Positions 1-14,244 are shown, numbered from the stretch's first letter. The stretch is DNA of 64,000 nt from Hydractinia symbiolongicarpus (GCF_029227915.1 NC_079878.1:4650001-4714000); one strand, 5' to 3'. Made by a program: numbers and translations. Notes: a model not told the origin generated them from the letters alone.

Positions 1-82
1 TCCGTTGAAACATGGTTGTACGAATTTTTCTTTCACAAGAGCTAAACAAATAAATAAATGTTATCCATTATATTTTCTTTAG

Positions 83-3000
83 GGCTGCTCAAAAATTAAA
101 TTTGGCGTCAAAAACCAAAACTCGAAAATCAAGAAAAAAGAAGGAAGATTCATCCATGGAGCAAAATAGATATGCATTTCAAACTAACTTCAGTGAACTA
201 ATTATGCGCACACCACCTCAAGCCCCACCATCCTTGTTTAAGAATGGAACTGTGAGAAGAGGAGATGGACATGGAAAGGTAAGTCATTTTTTTAAATCCA
301 TATTTTTTCATAAAGACAGGTGAAGTTACGGGGGGAAACTTGCTCCATGTTGTTAACCATACTAGAAAAATTTTTTAGTTGCAACCTCTAAGATTTCTGC
401 TTCAGATTTACTTGAAGGATTTACTTGCAACTTTTCAAAACAATTAAGGGGTTCAATCTTGGTAATGTAGATACTCAAAATGTGCGTTTTTATAAAGCCA
501 TTGTTTACTATTAAGTTTTGAATGAACTGTTGCGCACTAGAAATTGTGTATTTGAAAAAAATCATTTTAGGTTCGTCTTATACTTCGGGTTGTCGATAGG
601 AAAAGCAAACCAGAAACTTGTCTCACAGTAGATGCTAAGAAAAAACAAGTCCTGTTAAGGGATTCAACGTTAAGTACGGACGGTCAAAAACGATTTGAAA
701 AAGCGCCACGGTTATTTTCATTTGATAACATATTTGATAAAGACGCTGTTCAAACAGAAATCTGTTCTGGGACCCTTGTGGATCTTCTTCATACTGTTGT
801 CAATGGTAATGATGCTTGTTTGATAACATATGGATATCCGAAGCTTGGTGAGTAAATTGTACTGTCTTTGTATTAAAATAAAGCTATTCCCGAATATTAT
901 GTTGCAACATTATGTTGCTAACACTGGCTGGCTAATGTAGTATAAAAAAACTCCAATTCTTTTCTAGGTAAATCAGCTATTATGATTGGTCGTGATACTG
1001 CACCAGAGAATATTGGAATCATACCATGCGCAATATCGTGGTTATATCAGCTAATAGATGACCGAAAACAAAGGTATTTATAGCGCAAGTGACATATGTC
1101 TTCCCTGCAAAGATGTTGCAAGTTCTCTACTGATTCTGGTCAAACGTAAAATTGATGAGGTCTACTGCAAGCAATAAAGCTGTATGGACAATTTGGAACA
1201 AACGAAAGTAGGAAAAACACAATTTAAATAAATGGATAAAAATTACAAATGAATGTCTCTCACTTTTTAGAACTGGTGCCAGATTCTCTATCCGAGTATC
1301 AGCCGTAGAAATTGTTGGTAAATCTGAGAATTTAAAAGATCTATTAGGAGAGCAAGGTAGGACTATTTAAAACAACCCTTTCTTCTTCATACTCCTTCAT
1401 ACATAAAATCTACAGTGGGCGAAGTGGGTTTAAAAAGATTTGATAGCATTACAATTTTTATGTTGCAGGAAATGGTAGTATCAGCAGCAACGTAACTTCT
1501 CCCAGTGTTTACTTGCCAAGAGAACGAGCATCCAGTATTCAGGTAAACATTCTTTAAATTATATAATTTTTATTAAAACGCAAATTGTAACACCTTTTTA
1601 ACAAGGACCTGGTTCAACCAAATTGTTGAGTTTGATGAAAGCAGTTTGTTGTTTTCTTTAGAAAAGGTATATTTAATGTGATTGGAAAAAGTAATTTTTA
1701 AACTCTTTTCTTTAGCTATCAGATTTTACAGAACTTCGTGCTCCAAATGCTGAGAAAGCTGCTTTTTTCTTCGACGCAGCAGTTGCTGCTAAAACGTCAC
1801 CAATAACTCCTAAAAATGAACATGGGAAATATTTGGAAGATCCAGATGAAAGAAAAAACTCCAATATGATTTATACCCTCCATGTTTATCAATACATGAT
1901 CGATAAAGTTGGAACAGGAGAAAGTAAGAAATATGGAGATTATTAAACTTTGGTTTCTACTACCTTTTGAACAAAAGGCTTATTTTCTGACAACTTACAA
2001 GATTTCTTTGTAAATAACATTTATAATTTTCCTATTTTTGTTTTTCACAGTTCATGGTGGCCGTTCTCGTCTACATCTTATCGACTTATCTGGTTGTAGT
2101 CGCAAAAAGAAAAGTCGAGACACAGGGCAGGGTACATGGCTACCATTGTCAGCCTTAGGAAATGTTATTGTTTCATTATCAAATGGAACAAAACATATTC
2201 CACATCGTGACAGCAAGCTAACGACACTGCTACGAGAAGCGATGGGTTCATTGTCCTCAAGAGTTACTATGATTGCCAATGTATCACAGGATCCAAAACA
2301 TTGCTTTGAGACTTTGTCAACGCTTCAAGTAGCTTCAAGAATACACAGATCAAGGAAAAAGAAGAGTCGAGTAAGTATTCCAAATTTTGGTAGTTGCAGT
2401 GTGTGTAAAGCAATCTTTAAAAATTCTATTCTCAAGAACGGCATTGTTTTTGTGTAGATTTTTTACTTTTGTAAGTAAATTTTCCTATTCTTTTTTCCCA
2501 GTATTCAAGTACAAGTTCTTCTGGAGGTGATAGCTCTTGCGACGAGAAGAAAAAACATAGGCGTCGATGCAAGCCTGTTACACCTCTACTGGTGACAGAA
2601 GCATGTTATTCAGACAATGTGGGCGAATCTGAATTTACATCAACAAGTGCTGCAGAGGAATCGTGCGACACTGTAATCTATTTAGGACCATCTGGTGGTG
2701 CTGTAAGTGATCGAGAATTAACCGATTTCGAACATCCTCCAGAATTTCCAAAAAAGTCTGCAATAAAAAGTGATATCGTACCGTCGGTGCTTACCACAAA
2801 TCAGCCGGCCACTGCTCCTGTGCTAGGATCTACTGAAACTAGTTTTAGCTCTTCTTCTTTAAAAAGAAAAGATACGAAAGCCAAATCAAATTCTGAGAAA
2901 GATCGATCACACACTTTATCAAGAAGGCATACTGACGAACAACCAGCACCAATCATAGTAAATATCACCGACCAGTTAGCTAAATCTCCCTTGGAGGAGC

Positions 3001-5166
3001 ATGCTGACACAGTTTTATCATCACCAACAAAAGTAACACCAATTGACAATAAAAGTAACTTCCGGCCTTCATATCAACAAAAACTAAATTGTTTTGAAAA
3101 CAACCTAAACTTAATTAAAAACTCGGACAGTTTGCCAATTCGTGGACGTAATAAATCTTACTCCATGCAACAACATAATCATACAGAAGAATCGTCCCGT
3201 AAAAGGACAAGAAGTCTTCGCTTAAACAAACTTGACGAAAGACAATGTGTTAGTACAAATTCTTCCCCCTTTAAAAGAACTCAAAGCTTTAGAGATGAAT
3301 ATATAACAAGGACGGCAAGTTTAGACAGGACTTTTACACGACACGAAGTTGAGTTGGTTAACGGTAACATTTGCAACAACTTTAAGTCAACAGATACAGT
3401 ATCTAGCGTTGGAACTGTTGAAAACTTTGAAAGGCAATTAGTTTCACAAATTGCGGAACGATTTGCCCTTGAAGATGAGTTTAGTTACGTTGATGATATT
3501 GATCCTCGGTTGTTCAATGCTCAAGGGAATGAAAAATCCTGCGCAAGTGAGGAATTTTTTATAGATGACGATTTAGAAAGTATAGGCGCCGAGCTTGATC
3601 CCTCCGCTCCAGATAACTTTAATGTGTACAACCATAATTCATCTCTTCTTAAAAGTACAAAGTCACTTGTCGAGAAGAGTGAAGAAAGAGACAATGATAT
3701 AATACCTTGTAATAATTGTATTGGTGAATGCAGGTGTAAGGTTTACACACATGACTTGCCATGCGCGTCTGTCATTCAAAGAAGAAATCTGTGTGACTAT
3801 GATAGTGCTGAGGATACGGATGAAAGGACAAACAAGCAGTTAAGGTAAAACCAATTTTCAACTACGTCTTGAGAAATTTCGGAAAACGAGCAATCTAAAT
3901 CTTCTGTTTTAAGTTAAAAATTTGTTTGAGTGAGAAATATATATTTTTCTTTAGTTTGCAAAAGTTACGGAACCGAAACAGCTTCAGTAGTTGTGATAGT
4001 CATCTGGATCATTCACCACGAAACTTTTGTAAACGTAAGTATTGACTGTGTTTTTGACGCACCCTGACAGTTGAATATTTAAGTACCGAGGTTTGGAAGT
4101 GAAATGATATAGCGTTATTCGTGTTGCATTATAGAATTATCTTTTTATTTCCAGGACCACCATCCGAAGGCGTAAGTAGTGGCTACGAAAGCATGAGATG
4201 TGAGAGTAGCGCCAACATACATGCATCCACTGATTATACATATGAGAAAGGAAAGCCTGTTCTGAACAAGAAAGGTAAGGTCAATTTTGAAGAGTAAGTT
4301 ACGTCTTTTCAAAGTAGATAAAAAGAGTGAAAGCTTTAACAAATCGAAGCTTATCAACGCAGCAAATATTACCGTAGTGAAGTTGTGATTAAAATTCTCT
4401 TTAAAAATTTGAAAAAAATAATCATCTCTCTCAGAAATGCGTCTTGCATATCCAAGTTGAAGTGTCAATGACTCGCTTGACATTGAGTCAATCTTTTGTT
4501 TTAGTTTGTGTTGACGAATTATTCTATTCGAGCAAAGAAGATAACAATAGGCTTGACCGTGCAGCGCATCATCGCACGCAGATAAAGGAATTAATCGAGG
4601 AAAGGCAAGACTTAAAAGAAGAGTTGCATCAAACATTGAAAAAATTAGTGTTAAGCAGAGTACCTTTGCCTGATATTGATGGTAAGTTGTTTTTCATATA
4701 GCTAAAAAGTATTTATTAGCACGTAATAAAACGCCTGAGAAATTGTATTGGTTTCGAACTCGTGCTAATTTAATCATGCCCCTTTTTATCAATTGCAACC
4801 TCGCAGGTTAAACTTCTTCACAAACCATCTCCGACATTCAGGTATAATGTTCCCAATTGCTGCATAATTCACAAAAAAAATATTTACTCTCTAGAACGGC
4901 TTCGAGAAATAACAACACAGAGTAAAGACACGAAAAAGTTACTGTCACGAGAAAATCGTATCTTGGAACGAAAAGTAAAAGTTTGCAAATCACATCTAGA
5001 GTTGGTGACGTATTTTGACGGAACTCCGAATGAAACCCCCTCTGCTACTCCTTCGTGTTCACCGAAAAAGAAAAGTCCGTATCGAAAACTCTCGGCTAAA
5101 CTTAAATCAAAATTGACTAGAAACTCCTCACCAAGTAGGAAAGCATACAAAGTAACATCTGTATAA
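83..5166 (+). CDS. KIF26: KIF26-like atypical kinesin, 3' part (5' exons outside window)
   Basis: Exons read by eye at 83-278, 571-847, 968-1073, 1271-1356, 1469-1542, 1716-1923, 2051-2370, 2502-3844, 3955-4034, 4155-4274, 4505-4681 and 4895-5166. All have AG/GT borders and consistent phase, giving about 1085 residues to the TAA. The first exon holds the AAQKLNL stretch that precedes the motor in vertebrate KIF26A/B. The motor follows, with [31 protein letters not shown] and LSALGNVI...[15 protein letters not shown]. The P-loop is degenerate (GYPKLGKSA) and switch II reads DLSGC, matching the family's reputation as ATPase-deficient, microtubule-binding kinesins. A long low-complexity Ser/Thr-rich tail (exon 2502-3844), a GYESM motif and a short coiled coil near the C-terminus follow. 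Vertebrate KIF26 proteins act in Wnt/ROR and adhesion signalling; that role here is inferred. The family call is firm; KIF26A versus KIF26B cannot be decided. Confidence 0.93.
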
Positions 5167-5304
5167 GTATTCCCAAATGAAAAAAAAAACATGTTGATAT
5201 TTTCGGAAGCCAAAATGGGAACTTTTAAAGCGATACAAACCCCGTTCTGTTCAGAATAATGCCTGCTTGTCGAAAGTGCTGGCAGGTACGACAAGTTACA
5301 TGCG

Positions 5305-5310
5305 AATAAA
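5305..5310 (+). promoter_or_regulatory. candidate poly(A) signal of the KIF26-like gene
   Basis: AATAAA lies 139 bases after the kinesin stop codon, a normal 3' UTR distance. It was chosen by position only; other A/T-rich variants lie nearby. Confidence 0.45.
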
Positions 5311-7757
5311 GAGAGAAAATCAATTTATTCTTTCTAGGGATTCGAGTCTTGAACTTTAGCGTTTCACAGATCATATTATTGCTGTTACAGTATGCTACTT
5401 CTACAATTGATATTTTGAGAAAATTGCCAAAATATGCAACCTTAGCAACCATATTTTTTTGTGTACATATATAAGTTATAAATTAATATACCAAGCACTT
5501 TAGTTCATATTTCTATATTGTAAAATCTGACTTTTGATAGAAAAAACAAGATGAAATATACGCCAACTATCTTGTAGAGTTACAGTAGCAAATGCGATAG
5601 CTGCTAGGCGACTTCCCTTATTTGTTAAGATCCGGTCTTAATCTGATCAAAATTCCGAAAACGTTTTCAGCCGTGTTTAAGAACGCTTTAACCTTTAGTC
5701 ACATATCGACGTAAATATGCGTCAAGAATAAAGATCTATATCTATGCTCACAACAATAGAGATTTAGCACGATATTGTTGTTTTGGTGTTATATTTACCG
5801 AACTGATATTTGCTAAGGTGCATTTAAGTTATTTTAGCTACCTACCTAAAACGTCGTAAATGTCCCATAGCTAGATTTGCTGCATCAAAATTTTCAGTTG
5901 GTTAAGTACGTATTTCTAATGTTACATTTAGTTATATAGTTACAAGGAAATTAATTCTTGATGCCAAAGTTTGTTTTTTTAGAAAACACGAAAATTCTGT
6001 TCGCCTTCTTAACTACGATATTCTGTAGTTAACGCTATTTTTGGCCACCTTTTGCTTCGCTGTTAGCCGTGCTACGCACTCCCAGGAAGGAAATTTAATT
6101 CTCTTTGATATGGGCCTTTCTTTTATTTCTCAAAATCAAGTTATCACAAGTTGTGGCTAATAGATCAATTATTTCGGTTTTGTTTTGACGTGTGCGTGTT
6201 ATATGTTGAACAAAGGGTTAAAACGTTCTACTACAAATTTGCATTTCTTTATTTTTGATGTCAAGGATGAAAATTCTATTTTATTTATTTTTTTAATCTA
6301 CAAGACCAAGAATATTTCAGTCAGTCTCTTTTTAAAAGACACGGGCTTTATTGTTTTATGAACTATAATGGGTATATTGTTATAGGTTTTTCCAATCTTC
6401 AAATCGAGAAAAACAAACCAATTTCTTCCGCTGTTATTTGGAATTTATTATTCTCTAAGCTTTGTTCCTTTGTTTGACATTCCTTGTTGTATTTAGAATA
6501 TTTGTACACTGCAAAACACAACAACTAGGATCTTTTCCAGCAGCTACGACTCTGAGTTCAGAAGTTCTGTTAGTTTTCCCTTGAGATGTTGTAAGCTATC
6601 TTCTGTACCACAAGTTAAATTTAAAGTTTGGTTAAGGTATAATCAAAGATATAAAAGCATTATAACCAGGTGTTTGACAATGAATAAATTACCAATTATC
6701 GCATTTTGACTACAACTACCAAAATACATTTCGTCTGACAGAACCGTATTTACGGAAGCGAGCGACTTTTCAGGATATTAGGAACAGTGCAAATCCACTA
6801 GGAATATAAAATCTTTGGTTAATTCACTGAAGTTCTAATTACATCGGTTACATTGTACGAAGCCACTATTTAGAGATATTTTACGCAAAATACTTTTTTA
6901 TTCCAGATTTTATTTACTGAAAAAATTACCTTTTAAAGGGACGGGGTAGGGAAAATTGCCCCCTCCCTAATACATAATTTGCATTGCTTTTGCATCATTT
7001 AAACTTTTAATTAAAATTTTTCCAGCTCATGAACTAACCATGATAGTCCCGAGGGAAAACAGTAAGACTTGCCTCCCCCCGTTTTCCACCCAAAAGGATT
7101 TTGCTTTCTACGGGGCTGCCTTTAGAAAGATATTTAAGGGGCTTAAACGTATCCGTTGAGAGAAAATTCTTGCAAATAATAATTAAATTAACTACAAAAT
7201 TCGAGAGTAAATGTATCTGCATTATTTTCTTATAATAACTTACAATTTGTAAAAATATCTACGCTCAAATACGTCATCAATATATATTATATACTGCTTT
7301 GTGCAATAGGTGCGGTTCCAACAAGAAGTATAGAAAAAGCCTTATATTGACAGCCTTATATTGACGCCAATTTCATTTACGCAGGATTTCTCTTTTTAAA
7401 AATTGATAACCGGCTGTTAATTCAACCCGTCACGTCATCGGATGTACACAATGGGTATCTAACTGGAGCTGTTAACACACATACGCAAACTTATGTCAAA
7501 TTGGTGAAAAGACAAGAATATGCAAACTTTATATTTTTGCATCATTAATACTTCACATTCAAATATTGTATTATTTTCATAAGTGATAAGACATGACTCA
7601 ATCTCATGAGTCAATATCTTATTTGGTATGCCAAACACAAAGTCTGTATTAAGCTTTTCTGGCAAAAACAAAATAATTTTCATTCGCCTTATAAATATTC
7701 AATGCATGTGTTAATCTCACATGACTTTCGACTCGCTTCATTTCCCTCCCTTCTTGT
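5311..7757. other. intergenic DNA between two convergent genes
   Basis: AT-rich DNA between the 3' end of the KIF26-like gene and the 3' end of the WDR86-like gene. Only short open frames without recognisable domains are present. I saw no repeat structure I can name. Confidence 0.6.
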
Positions 7758-7763
7758 TTTATT
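7758..7763 (-). promoter_or_regulatory. candidate poly(A) signal of the WDR86-like gene
   Basis: AATAAA on the minus strand lies only about 10 bases after the stop codon, implying a very short 3' UTR if it is used. An alternative signal further downstream cannot be excluded. Confidence 0.4.
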
Positions 7764-7772
7764 AATTTAGTA

Positions 7773-10700
7773 TTAATTTTCCTTGTTCTCTTCATCTTCC
7801 TCTTCTTCCACATCTGCACCCTCTTTTAGCTTTGTTGCGTCCCATATGCGTATCGAACCATCGTTAGACGCAGTATACAATTTGCCTTTGTGAATCTGGG
7901 AAGAAAGATAACATATGTGCGTTAGGGACACTACACTTTTTTGACAACACAAAGAAAACATATACACGACAAGGTAGACAGACATACTTTCGTTTTAAAC
8001 TAAAATCGTTAAAAAAGACGTTATTCAAATAGTTTTAAATTTGCATTTTGTAACAGTGCTTCAGATACTTCAGCTTAACACCAGAAAATATTTTCAAGAC
8101 CATAAAAATTATTTGTTCTTGTAAAAAGCAACATTCAACATTCATTTCAATACATGCTTTATCTAATCATATATTGAAAAAATGATTCTAAATTTTAAAA
8201 TCAAACATCTTACAATCAAAGCGTTGACAGAACCAGTATGTCCTCTGAATATCCTCTTGCACGATCCTGACTTTGCATCATACGCTCTTGCAGTTTTATC
8301 CCCTGAACCAGTTAGCACTAGAAATCCAACAAAATAAATATAATTATTAATATGCTAGTAAATTTTGGGACGTCAGGGACGTCAGATTCTGTTTCCTGTC
8401 CCGCCCACCTGTCATAGCTGACGTCTTTTACACCCTTGTATTTAACAAAAGTGTATTTTCTAGAAGAAAAAAAAAACGTGACGTATGCCTATTACAGACT
8501 GTGCATTTTATTCTCGCTTTGTAGCAACGAGCATAATTAAGAGCGAAATGAAAGTAATTGCTTATGGCGTACGTAAAAGACAAATAAGTTTCACATAAAG
8601 GAACTTCACGTCAACGAATTTTTATATTTTTCTTGAAAAAATCTTTATACGTCTTTAAAAACTAGACTAGCTAACTACACACCATTTTTTTAAATATTTG
8701 TTTAAGAAATTCAAAATGTGTGGTGTCGTAGTTTGATATTTTGAACATATTCACATAAATAATAATTCTTGGTTTTCCTAATTTTTCTTTTTACCTTTAT
8801 ACCTTGTATGTTTGTTGGTATTTTTGTTTCTCGCCATCTAGCATAATTAGGTAAAATTTCAAGTCCTGTATTTCAAAAAGCAATACAGATTCTATAAACC
8901 GTATCATAGACGACTTTTCAGTATCGTTTACATAAAATTAACTTGATTTTTTGCGGGTAGTAAGCTTCTTTTACAAGATAAATATGATAAAAATTATTAA
9001 ACAATAACAATAAGTTTGTTTTTTCTTACATATTCCGTTGTGAATCTTCATACAGCCCACTGTATGAATGTGACCCTTGTAAACTCGAGTACAATCGCCA
9101 AACTCTGTCACCCAACATCGGACAGTATGGTCGGCACTTGAGGAGAATAGCAAGCGATTCACCACCTGAGAAGGATGAAAGAAGGATGAAACACGATTTT
9201 TCAATGCAGTCAGAATGCTTCTTTACTGCACTGGAAAACGTTGATTGACACTAGTCAGGTGTGTACTTACAAATTTTGGAAATTTATTGAGTTGTCAGTG
9301 CTAATAAAAAACTGATGAAACTCTTATTTTTTATTTTTTTATTATTTTGAATCAGTCTCTCCCTTCTAAAGGTTCGGTATGATAATCTATACAACCTTTA
9401 TTTCGGTCATAAGTTTATTTCTAAATCTTAAATGAAAAACATTAAATCATTCGCCATCGAGCACTGGTTCCATAGTCCCACAATAATGAAGCAAACGGAA
9501 TAAATTATTAACATTGAAAATTTAAAAAGCTTGTCGTTTTTCTTTTAATATATTATTCACTCTCATCTTTTCTCACTTCTCCTCTAGTCATAAAAATTTA
9601 AAATACTTTGCAAGAAAATATAACAGTTTCCAAGCAACTTATAAATATTTTGCTGTATCGCTGGCATGTTGAGAATACATTTAAAGGGATGGCAAAGAGC
9701 AACCGCATTATTTAGCGGTTTCCACGACAACACTAATAATTTTAACTTCCTTCTGATAATAATAACTTTTTAGATAACTCAACTTCAGTTCTCAATTAAT
9801 TTATCCCACGATTCAATTAATAAATAAATCATATGTAGCACAAAGAATGTCTGATTTTGCAGATTTTTATTCTAAAAGTTGGGAATGAACAATGAGCCCT
9901 AACAATAAAAAAATAGAGCAGTTTTTGACTTTTTAATTACATTTGCTGATGTATAGACTATTGTGTCTTGTCTAATTTTCAATTTTCCCTTTTTTGCAGA
10001 ATATTACACTGTTTAAGGAATAGATAGTAGTTACCTGTAGTTGTAGCACTGAGGCTTGATGCCCCTCAAAACTTCGAATTATTATCCCTGTGTGCATATT
10101 AAATGAACGAATAATGTTATCAGTGCTTCCAGTAAATAAATATTTGCCAATACTGTCTGCAGCCAACGATAAAACTGCCCCCTGATGTCCTTTGTAAGTT
10201 ATTAATGTTTCCTTTGTACTCAGTGACCACGATCGAGCAGTGTTATCAACACTTCCAGTCACTAAGATGTCATTATTGTTCTCTAGGTCAGATAAATCTC
10301 TTTCAAAATCGTCATCGCCTTGTGGGATGTACAATAGCGGATAGACACCAAGCTTGTGGCCTGTAAAAACTGCCTTGCATTCGCCTGTATCTATATGCCA
10401 ACACCTAGCTGTGCGATCATAGGAGGATGAAAACAGGATGTTATCAAAAAGCACTAATCTATTTATTGCTCCAACGTGACCTTTTAATGTTTTTGAGCAC
10501 ATTCCAGTATCTATCCGCCATTTTTTGATGCATTGATCTGCTGAAGCTGTGAACACATAGTCATCATTTGCAACCACGTGGTTGATGTAGGATTCGTGAC
10601 CTTTTAGCACGGATACAAACTCCTCCCTTGCAACATCAAATATTCTCGCAGTGTTATCTTCGCTAACTGTGATGATCATCGATCCATTTGGTGTTATACA

Positions 10701-10805
10701 CATCGAGTTAATACCTTTTTCATGCTCTTTTACTTCTTTGTAAAAGTATCGTAAATCTTTTTTCGTTAGCTTTTGGTCTCCTTTTTTAGAATTTCCTGAA
10801 CCCAT
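7773..10805 (-). CDS. WDR86: WDR86-like WD40-repeat protein, complete
   Basis: Four minus-strand exons (10805-10035, 9165-9030, 8317-8214, 7895-7773) join in phase to give 377 residues, close to the length of vertebrate WDR86. Repeated GH...WD-type blades fill the protein, with family-like strings such as GHESYINHVV, LFSSSYDRTARCWHIDTGEC, VTGSVDNTARSW, FTGSTDNIIRSF, LFSSSADHTVRCW and LYTASNDGSIRIWD. It ends in an acidic Glu-rich tail. I chose the ATG at 10805 because it gives MGSGNSKK, a good N-myristoylation signal (Gly2, Ser6, then basic residues). The GTG nine bases upstream in the same frame is not a likely start. A WD40 propeller of this type is a protein-interaction platform; the partner is unknown. 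The last blade is split over exons 3 and 4. Confidence 0.93.
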
Positions 10806-13800
10806 ATTTCTCACAATGTCAAATCAGTCTTTCTATAGGTACACTGTAATCTACCCTTGTAGTTTATTGTTCAGTCCACAGATTGCCTTTCTACTACGAA
10901 TGTGTAATCGAGTCTAAACGAAGACCATGTATAAAAACATCCAAGACATCTGTTCATATGGAGATATCAAACTAGATGTAAAACAAACAAAAAATAATAA
11001 TAAATGTAAATAATGCATACGAAAAAAAAAAAAAAAATAACCTTGTATCAGTAGATATTAAAAAATGTTAGTTAGGCTGATATGTATATATTTTCACGAA
11101 GCAAAATTATATCTTCTTCCCTTTTTTATGAGACATGCATTAATAGCCAACCGAATATACTGAAATAAGTGAACTCTGCAAACCAACCAAATATGTTCCA
11201 CTTTTATATAGCTGCCAGCTTCAGAAAATATATAATATTCGCATAAAAAGTTTTTTTTAGCTATGTTAATTTTACAGTTATTAATTTTTAAAACTTATTC
11301 AAGTTCATTTATTGAAAACAACTAATTTTTTTTTTACTTTTTCCATATCTATTTTTTATATTAGCATCCACTCTATGGATGTGGTTTCTATGGCAATGAT
11401 TATACTAGATAAAATCATAAAAGGTTTAGTTTTAAGAGCAAGGCTCATAGTGTATTTAAAAGCACAGAAAAAATTGATTTTATCATTTTTATTTATGATA
11501 AATAACGGTCATGTTTTTTTTTCATAATTGTTTGAGATTAAAAATGATAAGTTATCTTGAAGTTATTTATAAAAGTACTTTCTATTTTATATATAGCGAC
11601 AAGGTGTGAAAAAGAAGAGCAAAGAAAGCACTAATAATAATAAGAATAATAGACAACGTGTTTAAAAACAACAACAACATCATCAACAACAACAACAATA
11701 ACAGGCTAGATAGCTGCTAGATTGGTGGCTTCCCCAGAAAGAAATCGCGTCACAACTATCATGTATATATATAACCTCGTTCGTTAGTTCTTTCCCCATC
11801 TGTAGCAGGAAAAATAGAAACTATTTTTATATATATTTTTTTGACGTACCAACCAACGTACGATAAGATTTTGCAAAACATCACAAATAATAGCACAATA
11901 TCCAATCAAATTGCAGTATATTGTTAATTCTCCTCACTTCGCTTAGTTCTTCATTACTATTACGCCTTCAAATGTTATCTATCACAGTAAATTACACAGA
12001 GAAATTGCAAACAAACTAAGTATAATAATAATAAATAAAAATAACTTTTTATTATTTCTTTATTTCACTTTATTTCACTGACTTATGATTTACTCGCTTC
12101 TGAAGCAAATAAAAAAGTATTGATCGTTGAACCTTTTTCTTGCAGGTGTTTATTGGTTACAAAACCTCCCATTTTTTGTTTGTTCTACCTCCTAATTATT
12201 GACTTGAAATTCTTTTTAATTCTGCATATTTTCCCACGAATTTTTATGCGTGACCTCCATGACGTCACAATGGACAGCGAATAAGATATCGACCGTTTTA
12301 TTTACATATTTATTATTCGCCACCTTTAATAAATATATTAATGGCACGAAAGCAGTATAAAACAATTCTTAAGGAATTTTTTTTTATGGAAGGTACAATA
12401 AAAATTTTAAAACATTAAATGAAATATGAAAATAAATAATAGTTTTTCCACCATTAAAATTAAAAACAGATCCCAGTTCTTTGTTTTCTTAACGAAACTG
12501 AATATACGCCCTTTGTTTCGGGAAGTACGTTACGAAAGTGTAAATTATTGAAAATCATTATAGACAGTTTTGCTAAGGCCTTATACTATAGCGTACCAAT
12601 ACGTGTTTCTGTTTTAGGCAAAAAATTAAGACGCAATTCGCTTATGGCAAATGTAAATTAAGAAGAAAGAAATTTGTAACAGTGTGTTTACAGGTACAAA
12701 AACTTTTCTGATTATGGATGAAATTGATCTAAATAGTGCGCATTGCCATGTTAAACCAACTGCAACAAATTTCATGTAATTCCTTCCATTTATGATATTG
12801 CCCCTCATTCAACCATTTTTACCCTTCCATTCCGTTGAGCCCTCCCCTTCGTTTTCTTTAGCACACCATTCCCCAAATTAGTCCCCCTTAAAAACAATAC
12901 TAACTACGCTTACAGATCTGATTATGCACACTAAAACAGGAAAGAGATTATCAATTTAAAAAATGAACAAAATAAATAATAAACAAAAATAATATATCAA
13001 GTTCCATAGGGAATAAATAAAAACTGAATAGAGCACTGTTAATATTTTTGCGACCAAAATTTCCACCCAAAATTAAATACAGCATTATGTTAAATAAAGA
13101 AACTTATAGTTGTTGTATTTTAGTAGCAAAGTTAAATAAATATTGGTTCAGATTTAGCTGCAAACAGGTTTTTTAGTTTCTTAGTCTAATTTTTTGGCTA
13201 ATGCTTTGTTAAATCCAAGATCAGCATATATATTACATCCAACGTTTTTTTGTTATATTAATTTAAAATATACATATTTTTCTAATTTTTTTTTTCAACA
13301 TGTCTTTGCTAGTTTTACATTTTATTTAGTTCTGGTCTGGATTATTGACTTGCTGATTGACTTTGGCGTCCGTTGGGAACATGTCCCTCTCTTCTCCTGG
13401 AGATAGAAGAGTTAACTTCCAAAACACTCTTTTCAAAACAAAAATTTCAGTGGCAGCCTTAATAATAGTGGGACCTCCTTCGTCTCTATATTAACCTTTT
13501 CGACTTCGAAAGCAATTTGTCGGAAAATAAGTAAAGCAGGTGTTTTTTGGTTGTAGTGCATGTCATAATTCGTAACTACAATATGTGATAATTTCATTAA
13601 CACTGCAACTGAATTCCAACTTAACAGAATAATAGATAAGAAGAAAATTGTCTACTGTGGAGTTTAGAAAGATAGGATAAGTCACAGAGACCAATGTCAT
13701 GTTTTCAAAGTAACACGCCTTCGCGCCTTCTGTTCAACCACATAAAACTAATACGCACATACAGCGGTTAGTTAGAAGAAAGAGCTGTGAACAGTTTTTT

Positions 13801-14146
13801 TTAAATGGATTTAACTCTTCTTTTACGCTTTTATAGATTCTTTAGTTTAATTACTGTAATACAATAAGTACATCTATTCTCATCCAAAAATTAGTCGTTC
13901 TTATAAAAAGAGACAGAAGGGTTTCAAACTTTTGGGCTACCTTTCAAAATAATTTAATAAAAAATACATACGAAGGGATTTTACATTGTTTTTATATTTC
14001 ATTTTAACTAAAATTAACTATAAAAAAATAATGAACCTCTGACGCATTTTTGTCGTACTAGAAGAGGTAAGAAAATGTCGACTAAATAACTCAAACAACA
14101 AAATTTATTTTAAAAATATTACCACTTATCTGTTCAGTCATCGTCA
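10806..14146. other. intergenic DNA with simple repeats
   Basis: This lies upstream of the WDR86-like gene and probably includes its 5' UTR and promoter. It contains an A-run near 11023-11037 and an imperfect (CAA)n/(CAT)n tract at about 11668-11702. Otherwise it is AT-rich DNA without recognisable coding sequence. Confidence 0.6.
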
Positions 14147-14244
14147 TTGAATAATATAAATATTATCATGTCATGAACAAGCGAGTTTACGTAGCCCAGA
14201 ATAAACTCGCTTGTTCATGACATGATAATATTTATATTATTCAA
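14147..14244. repeat. perfect 43-bp inverted repeat with 12-bp spacer
   Basis: Arms at 14147-14189 and 14202-14244 are exact reverse complements; the spacer is 14190-14201. The arms begin TTGAATAATATAAATATTAT and end GCGAGTTTA. The segment could fold into one long hairpin. It may be a tiny MITE or the fused ends of a deleted element. No target-site duplication is obvious, although an ACAAAATTTA string occurs close to both sides. Confidence 0.9.

Noticed and set aside
4145-4636. 163-residue minus-strand open frame
   Set aside because: Shadow of kinesin exons and introns on the opposite strand.
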